Counted from the stretch's first letter, positions 7,939-18,055 are shown. The stretch: DNA of 64,000 nucleotides from Vibrio mexicanus (GCF_001012815.1 NZ_JYJP01000128.1:20215-84214); one strand, 5' to 3'. The notes: generated by a model not told the origin, from the letters alone. Program-made: numbers and translations.

Positions 7939-9129
7939 TTAATCTTTTTGACGCTTATGCTTCGGTACGTAATTCAAAATCGAAATGGGTACTTCTTTAC
8001 GTGGCTCAAAGCCTTCAATTACACGACGTTCGATCAAGTGGCCGAGTCGGCTTTCAATCATGCAAAGGTTTTTGAAGTTGTCTTTTGAAACAAACGAGAT
8101 AGCTTCACCTTGCGCGCCAGCACGACCAGTACGACCAATTCGGTGAACATACTCATCGGCTGGGTAAGGCAAATCGTAGTTAATGACACGTGGCAGTTCA
8201 TGAATATCAATACCACGCGCGCCCACACCCGTTGCGATCATGTACTGGATCTTGCCTGCTTTGAAGTCTTCCAATAGCTTGGCACGAATCGCTTGGCTGC
8301 GGCCACTGTGAAACGCTTCGGCGTGAATGCCACGTTTTTCTAGTTGGCTTGCAAGCTTGGCTGCACCGTGTTTGGTTTCGATAAAGATGAGCGCCTGATC
8401 CCAGTCGTTCTCTTTGATCATATGGCTCAGCAGCGCCGATTTCTTATCTTTGTCTACCGTCACAAGCCATTGTTCGATGTTCTTTTTTGACGCGTCTGTC
8501 TTGGCAATGGAGATCTCTTCAGCGTAGTCGATTGCTGATTTGGCTAAATCTCGAACTGGGTTCGACAGCGTTGCTGAGAACAGAAGGTTTTGTACATCTT
8601 GCGGCAGGCGAGCGATGATCTTGTTGATGTCTTCAATAAAGCCCATATCAAGCATGCGGTCTGCTTCATCAAGAACAAGCGTTTCGACTTCTTCAAAGTA
8701 CACCGCGCGTTGGCCATAAAGGTCTATCAGACGGCCTGGCGTTGAAACGAGAATATCAACGCCATCGATCAATGCCTGTTTCTGCGGCTTATCATCGACA
8801 CCACCGTAAATAGCTGTAGAAGTCAGTGGTAGATGCTTTGCGTAAGCCTGAATGTTGTCATTAACCTGAATGGCGAGCTCACGAGTAGGCGTTACGATAA
8901 GTGCGCGAATACGCTTCTTTTTCTGAGTTTGAGCGCCGCTTAACTTTTCCAAAATCGGTAGTACGAAACTCGCCGTCTTACCGGTACCGGTTTGAGCCGC
9001 TGCAATCAGGTTTTTCCCTTTAAGTACAATAGGAATCGCTTGCGTTTGAATCTGAGTCGGTTCGCTATAACCACGATCACTCAATGCATCAATTACAGGT
9101 TGGCTCAAGCCAAGTTTAGAAAAGGACAT
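7939..9129 (-). CDS. DEAD-box RNA helicase, RhlE-like
   Basis: ATP-dependent RNA helicase of 396 residues. The motifs in order are Q motif (GYSEPTQIQTQAIP), Walker A AQTGTGKT, PTRELA, TPGR, DEAD, SAT, and in the second RecA domain ATGVGARGID and HRIGRTGRAG. The start MSFSKLGLSQPVIDAL matches RhlE. The C-terminal tail is very short (KHKRQKD), unlike the RGG-rich tail of the DeaD homologue at 54.8 kb. RhlE proteins act in ribosome assembly and RNA turnover. Intact. Confidence 0.9.
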   Translation of the reverse strand: MSFSKLGLSQPVIDALSDRGYSEPTQIQTQAIPIVLKGKNLIAAAQTGTGKTASFVLPILEKLSGAQTQKKKRIRALIVTPTRELAIQVNDNIQAYAKHLPLTSTAIYGGVDDKPQKQALIDGVDILVSTPGRLIDLYGQRAVYFEEVETLVLDEADRMLDMGFIEDINKIIARLPQDVQNLLFSATLSNPVRDLAKSAIDYAEEISIAKTDASKKNIEQWLVTVDKDKKSALLSHMIKENDWDQALIFIETKHGAAKLASQLEKRGIHAEAFHSGRSQAIRAKLLEDFKAGKIQYMIATGVGARGIDIHELPRVINYDLPYPADEYVHRIGRTGRAGAQGEAISFVSKDNFKNLCMIESRLGHLIERRVIEGFEPRKEVPISILNYVPKHKRQKD

Positions 9130-9317
9130 ATGGGTATCAATCTATCAGTCAGTGAAACTGCATTATGCAGAAGAAATTAGCGCAGAGTTTAGCACGCCGC
9201 AAACCCGAACAGAGGGTAATTTCGAAATAAAAAATTAACTTTGTTCAGATACTCAGTGTGAAGTCGCTCAATTTTTCGTCTACTTTTATTGATAGTGTTA
9301 ATTTTTGGTACTTACGT

Positions 9318-11288
9318 ATGAAGCTAAGCATTGTCCAAAGGATCATTGGTGGCTACTTTGTCATGTTCTTATTACTGGCCTTGTTAGGGGGCATCAGTTA
9401 TTTCAAACTGACCATGGTTAATGATCATGTGGGCCAAGTGACCGATCAAGCAACACCGCTTCTTGTGGACACGTCAGAGCTGCAAACGGTGGTATTAAAA
9501 AGCCAGCGAAGCTTACTGGAATACATCACCTATGATGACGTTGAACTATTAGCGCCAATACAGCAAACCTTCATCGCTGAGAAAGAACATTTTGGCGTCA
9601 TACTACAAAAAATCTCTTTGGCGACCTCTCAATCCAATCAAACTGCTGCCATTGCTTCTGCGGCCGACGCTTACTTTAATATTGCCGATATTATCATGGC
9701 ACGCCATCTGGAATCGCTAGAGCTTAACCAACAGTTAAATCAAGCGCGTGAAGTGTTTGTAAAGTTCGAGGACTCATTTCAAAAAGTGACGCTTTTACTG
9801 CTTGATAAAGTCAGTAAGAGCCGTTCGCAAAGTAATAAGGTCGATCGACTAACCAGTGGTATTAAACGTGACTTACGCACCCTACGTGCTGCCAATCCTG
9901 ATATGGACCTAAGTAAGCTAGTAGACACCTTTACCACGAACTCAGAGCGGGCAAAAAAAGGGATTAGCAGTATCAAAGTGAGCAAAGGGGTGATTGCTCG
10001 ATTTGAAAAAACGGTGGCCAAGCTAGAGGAAGCGGGTGTGTCTGAGAAGGGGATGTTGCCTTTGATGATTCGCCAGCGTGAATTGCAAGCTGAAATTCGT
10101 TCGCTGATTGAACAAGCGCAGCAAAGCACTCGCGCTATGGAGCAAGAAGTCGAGCAGCTAGGTGATCTGGCTCTGCAAGAAGTCGCTTCGGCAAGTAGCG
10201 TCACGTCAAAATCCGTCGAATCGGCGGAAGTCATTATTATCACCACTAGCTTGATATCAGCCTTAGTTGCAGCCGTTATTGGCTATCTGACTTCGAGAGC
10301 CATTCACAAGCCGTTGTCATTGATCAACCGCGTGCTGCGTAAGATGACTCAAGGGGATATGACCCATCATGTGAATTATCAATCGAGCTGCGAATTCGGT
10401 CAGCTTTCTACTTCGCTCGATCAGTTAGTGTCTGAGATGAAAAGTGTGCTATCCAAAATCAATGAGGGATCAGACAGCTTAGCGGAAGAGGCACAGAATG
10501 CATCGCAAATCAGTGATGCGACCATGTCTCGCGTCTCGACTCAGAAACAGCAAATTGAATCCGTCGCGGCGGCCATTTCGCAAATGGAAGTGAGCGTGTC
10601 GGAAGTATTCCGCTCTACAGAGCAGTCACAAACTGAAGTCACAGAAGCCAACACCAGTACCCAAGATTGCCGTCAGCAAGTGGCGTCGAGCCTTGTCGTG
10701 GTGGAAGAGCTATTTGATGCGATTCAAACCGCTTCAGAGATCACCCACAAGTTGGATGAGTTCAGTGACAACATTGGCAGTATTTTGGATGTCATTCGAG
10801 GCATTGCTGACCAAACCAACCTGTTAGCCTTGAATGCAGCCATTGAGGCAGCGAGGGCCGGTGAACACGGGCGAGGCTTTGCCGTGGTTGCGGATGAAGT
10901 TCGCACGCTGGCCACTCGCACCCAGCAGTCGACGGTGGAAATTCAAACCATGATTGAGAGCCTACAAGACGCATCACGTGAAGTGGTGGAAGTCATGGGG
11001 CAAAGCCAAGACAAAACCAAAGAGTGCGTAAATCAAAGCCGTATTACCGATGAAACCCTGAAGTCGGTTGCCGAGCGAATGCAGAACATTAATGAAATGA
11101 GTATGCAGGTTGCGCATGCATCAGAAGAGCAAATTTCAGTCAGTCGCGATATTGCCAAGACCATCAATGAAATCTCGGAAGTCGCGACCGAAACGGAAAC
11201 AGAAGCGCGAGGGGCATCGGCGGTAAGTGATGTACTTGCTCAACTTGCGCAGCAGCAACGTACGCTGGTTCATAGGTTCAAGTTGTAG
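9318..11288 (+). CDS. Methyl-accepting chemotaxis protein
   Basis: Transmembrane chemoreceptor of about 656 residues from the ATG at 9318 (a GTG at 9258 in frame is less likely). Helix 1 lies at about residues 10-30, then a long helical periplasmic domain, helix 2 at about residues 300-325, a HAMP domain (RAIHKPLSLINRVLRKMTQGDMT), and the signalling hairpin with the near-invariant tip GIADQTNLLALNAAIEAARA and GFAVVADEVRTLA. No C-terminal NWETF pentapeptide. It lies 38 bases upstream of a lone sugar-type solute-binding protein with no intervening terminator, which suggests the binding protein presents its ligand to this receptor. Confidence 0.93.
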   Translation: MKLSIVQRIIGGYFVMFLLLALLGGISYFKLTMVNDHVGQVTDQATPLLVDTSELQTVVLKSQRSLLEYITYDDVELLAPIQQTFIAEKEHFGVILQKISLATSQSNQTAAIASAADAYFNIADIIMARHLESLELNQQLNQAREVFVKFEDSFQKVTLLLLDKVSKSRSQSNKVDRLTSGIKRDLRTLRAANPDMDLSKLVDTFTTNSERAKKGISSIKVSKGVIARFEKTVAKLEEAGVSEKGMLPLMIRQRELQAEIRSLIEQAQQSTRAMEQEVEQLGDLALQEVASASSVTSKSVESAEVIIITTSLISALVAAVIGYLTSRAIHKPLSLINRVLRKMTQGDMTHHVNYQSSCEFGQLSTSLDQLVSEMKSVLSKINEGSDSLAEEAQNASQISDATMSRVSTQKQQIESVAAAISQMEVSVSEVFRSTEQSQTEVTEANTSTQDCRQQVASSLVVVEELFDAIQTASEITHKLDEFSDNIGSILDVIRGIADQTNLLALNAAIEAARAGEHGRGFAVVADEVRTLATRTQQSTVEIQTMIESLQDASREVVEVMGQSQDKTKECVNQSRITDETLKSVAERMQNINEMSMQVAHASEEQISVSRDIAKTINEISEVATETETEARGASAVSDVLAQLAQQQRTLVHRFKL

Positions 11289-11326
11289 TCACCAGCAAAT
11301 CGAGGAAATACTAAGGTAGGGAAGGT

Positions 11327-12556
11327 ATGAGATATTTTTTAAAGCTCAGTTTATTCGTCGCGGTCTGCTTTTCAGCCGCAGCGCAAAGCGGCACGTTAGT
11401 CATTGAAAGTTGGCGAGAAGACGGCGCGATTTGGAATGACAAGATTATTCCGGCATTCAATGCTGCTCATCCGGGAATAAAAGTTGAGTACAAACATACG
11501 ATTGCAACCGAGTACAACGACCAGCTCAACGGCCGATTAGCAGGAGGTAATGCGGGTGATATTATCACGTGTCGTCCGTTTGATGATTCCTTGAAATTGT
11601 ATGACGCCGGACATTTGGTGGACTTAACCGATATTGACGGTATGGAGAATTTCCCTTCATTCGCTCAATCTGCTTGGCAAACCGATGATGGTGCAATCAC
11701 TTTTTGTCTACCACTCGCCTCTGTCATTCATGGCTTCTTTTACAATAAGGCTATTTTCTCAGAATTAGGCATTGGTGAGCCGGCTACGGTCGAAGAGTTC
11801 TTCATGGCGATGGAGAAAGTGAAGGCTAGCGGTAAGTATGTGCCAATGGCCATGGGGACTCAGGACAAGTGGGAAGCGGCGACTATGGGTTTCCAAAACA
11901 TCGGCCCTAACTACTGGATGGGTGAAGATGGACGCTTTGGGCTGATATCAGGCGAAGGCAAACTCAGTGCTCCAGAGTATGTGGCAGTATTTGAGCAGCT
12001 TGGTAAATGGGGCCCGTATCTAGGCGACGGCTTCGAAACTCGTGGCTACACCGACGCTATTGAACTGTTTGGTGGCGGTAAAGCGGCGGTTTATCCAGCG
12101 GGTTCTTGGGACATATCTGCCTTTAACAGCAAGATTGACTTGGGTGTATTCAGACCACCTGTCGTGAATGCGGGAGACGACTGTTTTATCAGTGACCACA
12201 CGGATATCGGTATCGGCATCAATGCCAATAGTAAGAACCAAGAAGAGGCACTTACCTTTATCAATTGGATGGCTAGCGAAGAATTTGCAGGTATTTTCAC
12301 TAACGCCTTACCTGGCTTCTTCTCATTATCTAACCACTTCATTGATGTAGAAGACCCAACCGCAAAAACTATGATTGCTTGGCGCGAGGAGTGTGATTCT
12401 ACTATTCGTAACAGTTACCAAATTCTTAACCGTGGTAACCCAAGCTTAGAGATGGAAATCTGGGAAACCAGCGTGAGCGTCATTAATGGTTCAATGATGC
12501 CAGCAGATGCGGCAAATCGCCTGCAAACTGGTTTGGAAGGATGGTATAAGCCATAA
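11327..12556 (+). CDS. Periplasmic sugar-type solute-binding protein without transporter
   Basis: Extracellular solute-binding protein (family 1, MalE-like) of 409 residues. A signal peptide ends after FSAAAQS (about residue 22). The mature start GTLVIESWREDGAIWNDKIIPAFNAAHPG is typical of carbohydrate-binding ABC components, and repeated aromatic residues (NYWMGED, FETRGYTDAI) line the likely pocket. No permease or ATPase gene is nearby. It directly follows a chemoreceptor gene in the same direction and ends at a strong terminator, so the pair looks like a two-gene chemosensory unit. Ligand unknown. Confidence 0.88.
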   Translation: MRYFLKLSLFVAVCFSAAAQSGTLVIESWREDGAIWNDKIIPAFNAAHPGIKVEYKHTIATEYNDQLNGRLAGGNAGDIITCRPFDDSLKLYDAGHLVDLTDIDGMENFPSFAQSAWQTDDGAITFCLPLASVIHGFFYNKAIFSELGIGEPATVEEFFMAMEKVKASGKYVPMAMGTQDKWEAATMGFQNIGPNYWMGEDGRFGLISGEGKLSAPEYVAVFEQLGKWGPYLGDGFETRGYTDAIELFGGGKAAVYPAGSWDISAFNSKIDLGVFRPPVVNAGDDCFISDHTDIGIGINANSKNQEEALTFINWMASEEFAGIFTNALPGFFSLSNHFIDVEDPTAKTMIAWREECDSTIRNSYQILNRGNPSLEMEIWETSVSVINGSMMPADAANRLQTGLEGWYKP

Positions 12557-12593
12557 CATTAAGTTTATTGTTAGGTTACACGAAACGCGTTAG

Positions 12594-12622
12594 GGTGGAG
12601 AGGAATAACTCTCCACCTTTTT
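12594..12622 (+). terminator. Rho-independent terminator
   Basis: Nine-base stem GGTGGAGAG/CTCTCCACC with a 6-base loop and five T, closing the receptor/binding-protein unit. Confidence 0.88.
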
Positions 12623-12773
12623 GTTTGTTCTATTATTGTTTGCTGCTCTGTTGTTTTACAGAAAACGTAATTAGCTAAGTGCTTGGAGAGAAATAGAAAG
12701 GTGCTTGTTTTGTCACAGATGCGAGGCCAGAACATCGTCAGGCCAGTCGGTCTTATAAGAAGAAGGATAGAAA

Positions 12774-13636
12774 ATGACTAATGAATACGTGCCACCAAAA
12801 GTATGGAAAAACGAACCTAGCGCAGGTAACCAATGGGCGAATATCAACCGCCCTGAAGCTGGTGCTCGATTCGACAAAGATCTTCCTGTTGGTGAACATC
12901 CTTTCCAGCTCTACTCGTTGGGAACACCGAATGGCCAAAAAGTAACGATTCTATTTGAAGAATTGCTTGCCGCGGGCGTGAGTGAAGCAGAGTACGATGC
13001 ACACTTAATTAAAATAGGCGATTCCGATCAGTTCTCTTCGGGCTTTGTTGGCGTTAACCCCAATTCTAAGATCCCTGCATTGGTGGATAACTCGGGGTCA
13101 GAGCCAGTCAATGTATTCGAATCGGCTTCTATTTTGGTTCATCTGGCTGAGAAATTTGGCAAGTTCCTCCCTGAAAGTGGTGCAGCAAGAACTCAGGCTT
13201 TCAACTGGTTATTCTGGGCACAAGGTTCAGCGCCTTTCCTAGGTGGTGGCTTTGGTCACTTCTATGCTTACGCCGACGAGAAGCAAGAGTATCCAATTAA
13301 CCGCTTTGCTATGGAAGCGAAACGCCAGCTTGATGTGTTGAATAAGCAGCTTGCGAACAACGCCTATATTTCGGGTGACGAGTACACCATTGCTGATATG
13401 GCGATTTGGCTTGGTACGGCAGCCTAGTGTTAGGCAGACTCTACAATGCGGCTGAGTTCTTGGAAGTGCACACCTACGAGAACGTGGTTCGTTGGGCGAA
13501 ACAGATCGATGAGCGTGAAGCGGTTAAGCGCGGCCGTATTGTTAATCGACCATTCGGTGAAGAGTGGGAGCAAGTGCTAGAAAGGCACAGCGCGAAAGAC
13601 ATCGATGACATCTTGGCTAAAGCGCCAAAAGCGTAG
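12774..13636 (+). CDS. yghU: Glutathione S-transferase-like disulfide-bond reductase YghU (one frameshift)
   Basis: Nu-class glutathione transferase homologue of about 287 residues with GSH-dependent disulfide reductase activity in E. coli. It starts with the family's N-terminal extension (YVPPKVWKNEP) and GANRPEAG-like segment (read here ANINRPEAGARFDKDLPVG). The thioredoxin fold with NPNSKIPAL and the ESASILVHLAEK helix follows, then the all-helical domain. Frame is lost near 13409, where ATTTGGCTTGG lacks one C; restoring it gives ADMAIWPWYGSLVLG, the expected junction. Likely a base-calling error. Confidence 0.9.
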
Positions 13637-13653
13637 TCATCACAAAGATTCGA

Positions 13654-13679
13654 AAAGGGTCACATACGTGTGACCCTTT
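13654..13679 (+). terminator. Rho-independent terminator
   Basis: Eleven-base perfect stem AAAGGGTCACA with a TACG tetraloop after yghU, followed by a pyrimidine-rich repeat rather than a pure T-run. It may act in both directions. Confidence 0.75.
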
Positions 13680-13680
13680 C

Positions 13681-13704
13681 TATTTCTATTTCTATTTCTA
13701 TTTC
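13681..13704. repeat. Hexanucleotide tandem repeat TATTTC x4
   Basis: Four perfect TATTTC units plus partial copies on each side, in the short gap between yghU and the convergent EamA gene. Non-coding, so length changes would not alter a reading frame. Confidence 0.9.
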
Positions 13705-13722
13705 TGTTTTTAAACGCATTAA

Positions 13723-14637
13723 TCATGCTTTAGCTGCTTTCAAACTACGAGGCCACTTAGCTGAGAACACCAACATGACATTAGCAAAGATGATTAAGCA
13801 AACGCCGACCGCTTTTTGAACGCTCATAGAGTCATCGAAGAACAGCAGTTGCCACACTAAACTAAACAGAAGGTTAGTGAAGATAAGTGGGGCAACTTGC
13901 GTGTTACTCGTGGCGAGTTTGTACGCTTTCGAACGAAATACTTGATTGCTGATGGTCGCTAAGGCCAAAAGGCACAACCCTAGCCAGATGAGCCCGTGTT
14001 CAGTAGGTGCAGTTGCGAAGGAAAAGTCATCGGCACTGGTGCCTGACAGCATCATTACAGGGACAATCAGCATCGAACCAAGTAGAAACACCCAGCCATT
14101 GACCACAATCGGCGACAAATTACTTTTTGACGCTCGATACAAACTTACCTGCGCTCCGGCATTAAAAACACCAGCCATCAATCCAACTAACAGCTCACTT
14201 CTGAGTGAGATTTGAGTGACGTCACCGGCCAAGAAGAGCACGCCTATAAAGGTTGTCACAAGAGCGATGAGATTGCGCAGGGGAAGTCTCGTCGCAAAGA
14301 ATAGTTTCTCTACCACTGGAATGAATAAAGGACCAGTGGCAAATAAAACGACGCTCTCAATCAAAGAAAGATGTGCGAGTGCATACAAGAAACACCATTG
14401 ACACCCTGCGATGCAAAATGCTCGAACAACGATCGGCTTTAGTAAGTTTTTATTGTAAAAGGTGTGCTTCAAAACAAACGCAGTCCCAAGCATAAATAGC
14501 GCAGGAAGCAGCAAACGAAAAAACACTAACGGGTTTAGGCTTGCGTACTGGGCAAGAAGCTTAGCAAGAACCCCGTTGGCAGAAAGGCTGAGCGTAGAAA
14601 GCAACATAAAGTGCGTAGCACTGAAATTGTACATCAT
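13723..14637 (-). CDS. EamA/DMT-family transporter
   Basis: Ten-helix membrane exporter of 304 residues with two EamA repeats, a short start MMYNFSATHFMLLSTLSLSANGVLAKLL and a positively charged C-terminus (KWPRSLKAAKA). It is distinct from the EamA gene at 1.7 kb. Divergent from a LysR regulator 93-101 bases away, which probably controls it. Substrate unknown. Confidence 0.85.
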   Translation of the reverse strand: MMYNFSATHFMLLSTLSLSANGVLAKLLAQYASLNPLVFFRLLLPALFMLGTAFVLKHTFYNKNLLKPIVVRAFCIAGCQWCFLYALAHLSLIESVVLFATGPLFIPVVEKLFFATRLPLRNLIALVTTFIGVLFLAGDVTQISLRSELLVGLMAGVFNAGAQVSLYRASKSNLSPIVVNGWVFLLGSMLIVPVMMLSGTSADDFSFATAPTEHGLIWLGLCLLALATISNQVFRSKAYKLATSNTQVAPLIFTNLLFSLVWQLLFFDDSMSVQKAVGVCLIIFANVMLVFSAKWPRSLKAAKA

Positions 14638-14738
14638 CGAATACTCCTAAAGTTGATAAGATCTTAGGGCAATGACGTCTGTGAAAAAAGCGAGTAATAT
14701 TAACTGATAATGTAAGAATAACTTACAGGTTGATTTGG

Positions 14739-15617
14739 ATGAGACTACCACTGAAATCGATTCATACTTTTATAGCCGTCGCCAAAACAGGCAGCATGAC
14801 CAATGCCGCCGATGGACTTAATGTTAGCCACTCTGCAATCAGCCAAGCGATCAAATCGCTGGAAGAACAGCTCGACCTTAAGCTGTTTGTTCGAGTGGGA
14901 CGTAGGGTAGAGCTGACTGAGATTGGTAGCCGTTATTATCAACAAGTGGCTCCTGCCATGCAGCAGATCATCGATGCCACTTATGCCCTACAAGTACCGG
15001 TTAATGAAAATCGCCTAACGTTTAATATGATTAACTCCCTTGCCATCCACTGGTGGATCCCCCGAGTTCATCAGTTTCATAGTGTCGCACCGGAACTGGA
15101 TATTCGAATTTCCAACTTGGTCGGCGTGTTTGAACTTGAGCGAGAAAATGTTGATGTGGCCGTGATTCATGGTAACAAGAAGGACTGGACAAACTACCAT
15201 TGTGAAAAACTCAGCGACGATGAAATGGTACTAGTGTGTAGCCCGAAACTTGCGACTCGCTCTAGTAAGCCCAGCGAATTGCTCGCAAAGTACAATGCCA
15301 TATACAACACCAATGACCGAAGAAAAAACGACTGGATTTTTTGGTGCGAGTCCAAAGGCCTGGGCATGCCGAATCAACAGCCAAACTTGACCTTTATGGC
15401 GTCAGTCCACGCGCTTCAAGCGGCAATTAATGGACTTGGGGTGTTTGTGACGCATCGGCAGTTTGTGAAAGATCATGTTGAGCAAGGTTTGCTGGTGGAA
15501 GTTGGTGAGCCAGTGAAGCACCCTTTTCAGGACTTCTATTTCGCCTGCTTGCCCGAGAAGTTGAAGTTAGCCAGCGTTGAAAAACTTCGCCGCTGGCTAA
15601 TGAGTGAGTTTAACTAA
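14739..15617 (+). CDS. LysR-family transcriptional regulator (GcvA-like)
   Basis: LysR regulator of 292 residues from ATG 14739 (a TTG at 14730 is in frame). The winged helix (LPLKSIHTFIAVAKTGSMTNAADGLNVSHSAISQAIKSLEE, split here as two motifs) is followed by a periplasmic-binding-like effector domain with the GcvA/AmpR-type feature VDVAVIHG. Divergent from the EamA exporter, so a likely local regulator. Effector unknown. Confidence 0.88.
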   Translation: MRLPLKSIHTFIAVAKTGSMTNAADGLNVSHSAISQAIKSLEEQLDLKLFVRVGRRVELTEIGSRYYQQVAPAMQQIIDATYALQVPVNENRLTFNMINSLAIHWWIPRVHQFHSVAPELDIRISNLVGVFELERENVDVAVIHGNKKDWTNYHCEKLSDDEMVLVCSPKLATRSSKPSELLAKYNAIYNTNDRRKNDWIFWCESKGLGMPNQQPNLTFMASVHALQAAINGLGVFVTHRQFVKDHVEQGLLVEVGEPVKHPFQDFYFACLPEKLKLASVEKLRRWLMSEFN

Positions 15618-15636
15618 ATTAGTAAGCTAATGAATC

Positions 15637-16840
15637 CTAGTTCCAACGCAGTACGTTAACTTCGTTGTTTTCACTTGGGTGGCGTGGGATGTTGAGCGAT
15701 AACACCAGAGAAATCGCGGCCATTACAGCGCCAATAATGAATACCAATGATGGCGATGTAAGCCACAGAATACCGAAAGCCGCAGGTATCACGACAGCTG
15801 CAATGTGGTTAATGGTAAAGCTTACGCCCGCCGTCGATGCCATGTCGGCAGGGTCGGCAATCTTTTGGAAGTAAGTTTTGATGGCCAGTGCTAACGCAAA
15901 GAACAGGTGGTCGATGATATATAGTGCCGCCGCCCAATTGGCGTCCTGTACAAAGGCATAGCTTAAGAACACACCTATCAAACCAACATACTCAAATACC
16001 AAGCTTTGCGCTCACCGACTTTGCCAATGAATCGGCCAATTTTCTTAGCAAACATAAAGTTAAACGCGTAGTTTGCTAAGAAAAGCAAGGTAATATCGGC
16101 CGCTGAGTAGCCAAATTTCTCAACGAGTAGGAAGCCTGCAAATACTGTAAAGATCTGGCGACGTGCGCCGCTCATAAAGGTTAGGGCGTAATAAAGCAGT
16201 ATCGTTTTCGAAGCACGAGCTTAGTGGTTTGTTGAGTTTTGGATTCAAACATCGGGAATGCAAAAGCAATCCAAACCAGAAGAACAAAGCCAGCACCGCC
16301 AAACAGTAGGTAGACCCATTTAAAATCCAGCTTGAGCTGTTCCAAGCAAAACCACAATGAGGCGTAGGTAAACAACGAAGCCAGAGCTCCAATTGAAATC
16401 AGCTTACCGAGCATTTCTGGGGCTTCATCTTTGTTTAGCCACTGCAGCGACAGGGACTGTTTCAACGTCTCGAAATAGTGGAAACCACTCGACATCAAAA
16501 GTGTGGTGAGCATCAGGCCCCAATAACTTGGGAAAAAGCCAGTGGCGACAACCCCCAGAGTCAGCATAGCTAGAGCAATGATCATAAAACGCTGTTCTTT
16601 AATGAAGGCTAAAACAAAAATGGCGGTGAAAGCGAGAAAGCCAGGAACTTCTCGAATACTTTGAAGAACACCAATGTCGGCGCCATCAAAATTGGCTTTT
16701 TCAATCACGAAGTTGTTAAGAAGTGCCATCCAGCTGGAGAACGATATCGGGACAATAATTGAAACGATAATCAGAAAGTTGAATGGTGTTTTCCAAGTTG
16801 TGGAATTTGAGTTGGGTGTGTTTTGCTGTGACGAGCTCAT
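15637..16840 (-). CDS. MFS transporter (two frameshifts)
   Basis: Major facilitator of about 400 residues with 11-12 helices when read across two breaks. I chose ATG 16840 (MSSSQQNTPNS) because GGAG lies 7 bases before it. The first break is near 16196, where the run ends FESKTQQTTKLVLRKRY and should continue YALTFMSGARRQIFTVFAGF. The second is near 16005, where VGERKA should continue LVFEYVGLIGVF. Each is a one-base change. No substrate can be assigned. It stands alone, facing the LysR gene. Confidence 0.8.
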
Positions 16841-16978
16841 GCATCGCTCCATTGATGCTCTAAACACATAGATTAAATCTATTGAATGTCATTTTCCAAT
16901 AACAAATAGAGCGCATACCAAAACAATCGGGAATATAGTTAATTCGTTGATATTAGTGCCGAACTATTATTCCTACTG

Positions 16979-17368
16979 CTACCTGTCGTGTTGTCGAAAC
17001 TGGCATCCATCAGTGAGTACATTCACGGTTTTATGTAGCGATTGGCTATTAGGTACGGGCGCAAAGTCCACCACGATATGGCAGTTGACGTCCAGATCGG
17101 TCTCTTCAATATAGAAAATGGCTTGATCGCCGAAATGGCGATGGCGATTTAGGTTCAGGCTTAAGTTGGTTTTGATGAAATGACCAATATTGTCGGCGTG
17201 TATGTGGTAGTGACTGTTTTCCTCAATAACCGCAATATCTGTGGCAATTGATCGAGCATTAATCAGCAGTAGGTTGGATTTGTAGTCCTTCGCATCGGCG
17301 GCACTCGTGCACAGTAAAGAGGAAACAAACAAACTGATATGAAAAGAAGGAAGAACGCGGTTTTTCAT
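16979..17368 (-). CDS. Exported hypothetical protein
   Basis: A 129-residue protein from ATG 17368 with a clear signal peptide (basic MKNR, hydrophobic FHISLFVSSLLC, cleavage near SAADA). The mature part is His-rich (NSHYHIHADNIGHF, NRHRHFGDQ) with two Cys (C98-type and near the end, LTDGCQF) that may form a disulfide. I do not recognise a family. It stands alone. Confidence 0.6.
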   Translation of the reverse strand: MKNRVLPSFHISLFVSSLLCTSAADAKDYKSNLLLINARSIATDIAVIEENSHYHIHADNIGHFIKTNLSLNLNRHRHFGDQAIFYIEETDLDVNCHIVVDFAPVPNSQSLHKTVNVLTDGCQFRQHDR

Positions 17369-17380
17369 CAAAATTAACAA

Positions 17381-17652
17381 AACTTCTATTGATATAGGGA
17401 AAGACGAACGATTTACCAGGCTCTTCGAGTTTCAAACTTCTCGCTTTCATCCTCTAGCTTTCGAAAGAAAAAAGTGGTCGTTGAGTAACAAGAAGGCTCG
17501 AGTAAACATAGAGTTACGAAATGGTATCAAGTGGAAGTGATGAATTTAGAATAACGATTATTACTTATGCGGCTTAACTTAAGCGCCTTTACATATACGA
17601 CTAGGAAGCTAGAGATAGCCTCAATCGTTATCAATCAAGGCTAGTGAGACAT
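17381..17652. other. Non-coding gap before the ArsR gene
   Basis: No credible gene. An odd palindrome GCTTAA-C-TTAAGC (17572-17584) and a weak hairpin TAGCCT...AGGCTA (17614-17642), which could end the ArsR transcript. Confidence 0.4.
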
Positions 17653-17946
17653 TTAAACGTCCGACTCCACACAGCATTCGTCTTCAAGAAAGCTCAGCAC
17701 TGTTTCTCTCATATCGTAGTTGGCACGACAGTACAAAATTCGGCCGTCTCGGTGTTGGCTGATGAGCTCTGCCGACATTAAACTGGAAATGTGATGTGAC
17801 AGAGTTGAGTTCGGCACGCCTAAACTTTCTGCAATTTTCCCAACGGCAACCCCTTCGCTACCCGCTTTCATGATTCGTTTGTAAATACCAAGTCGGGTAG
17901 GGTGGCCCAATTCTTTCAATGCTTTAGCGACAACTTCAATACTCAT
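17653..17946 (-). CDS. ArsR-family metalloid/metal-type repressor
   Basis: Winged-helix repressor of 97 residues. It has the ArsR core LKELGHPTRLGIYKRI, GVAVGKIAESLGVPNSTLSHHISSL and the wing ISQHRDGRILYCRANYD. Sensor thiols could be the Cys in the wing and the vicinal CC near the C-terminus (DECCVESD), which resembles arsenite-sensing sites. Divergent from a CSCS-motif permease, with two near-identical palindromes in the shared promoter region. Likely represses both genes until it binds a metalloid or similar thiol-reactive ligand. Confidence 0.88.
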   Translation of the reverse strand: MSIEVVAKALKELGHPTRLGIYKRIMKAGSEGVAVGKIAESLGVPNSTLSHHISSLMSAELISQHRDGRILYCRANYDMRETVLSFLEDECCVESDV

Positions 17947-17969
17947 ATTACTTCCAGTTCAAAAATTAT

Positions 17970-18038
17970 ATTTCGATATTACTAGAAATAATTTGACTCC
18001 GCCAGTTTATAAACCTATATTTCGATCATTCTAGAAAT
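17970..18038. promoter_or_regulatory. Twin ArsR operators
   Basis: Two 20-base imperfect palindromes, ATTTCGATATTACTAGAAAT (17970-17989) and ATTTCGATCATTCTAGAAAT (18019-18038), identical at 16 of 20 positions, 49 bases centre to centre. One lies near each divergent gene. The arms ATTTC-N10-GAAAT suit a dimeric ArsR protein. Confidence 0.75.
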
Positions 18039-18055
18039 GCAGAAAAGAGAATCTA

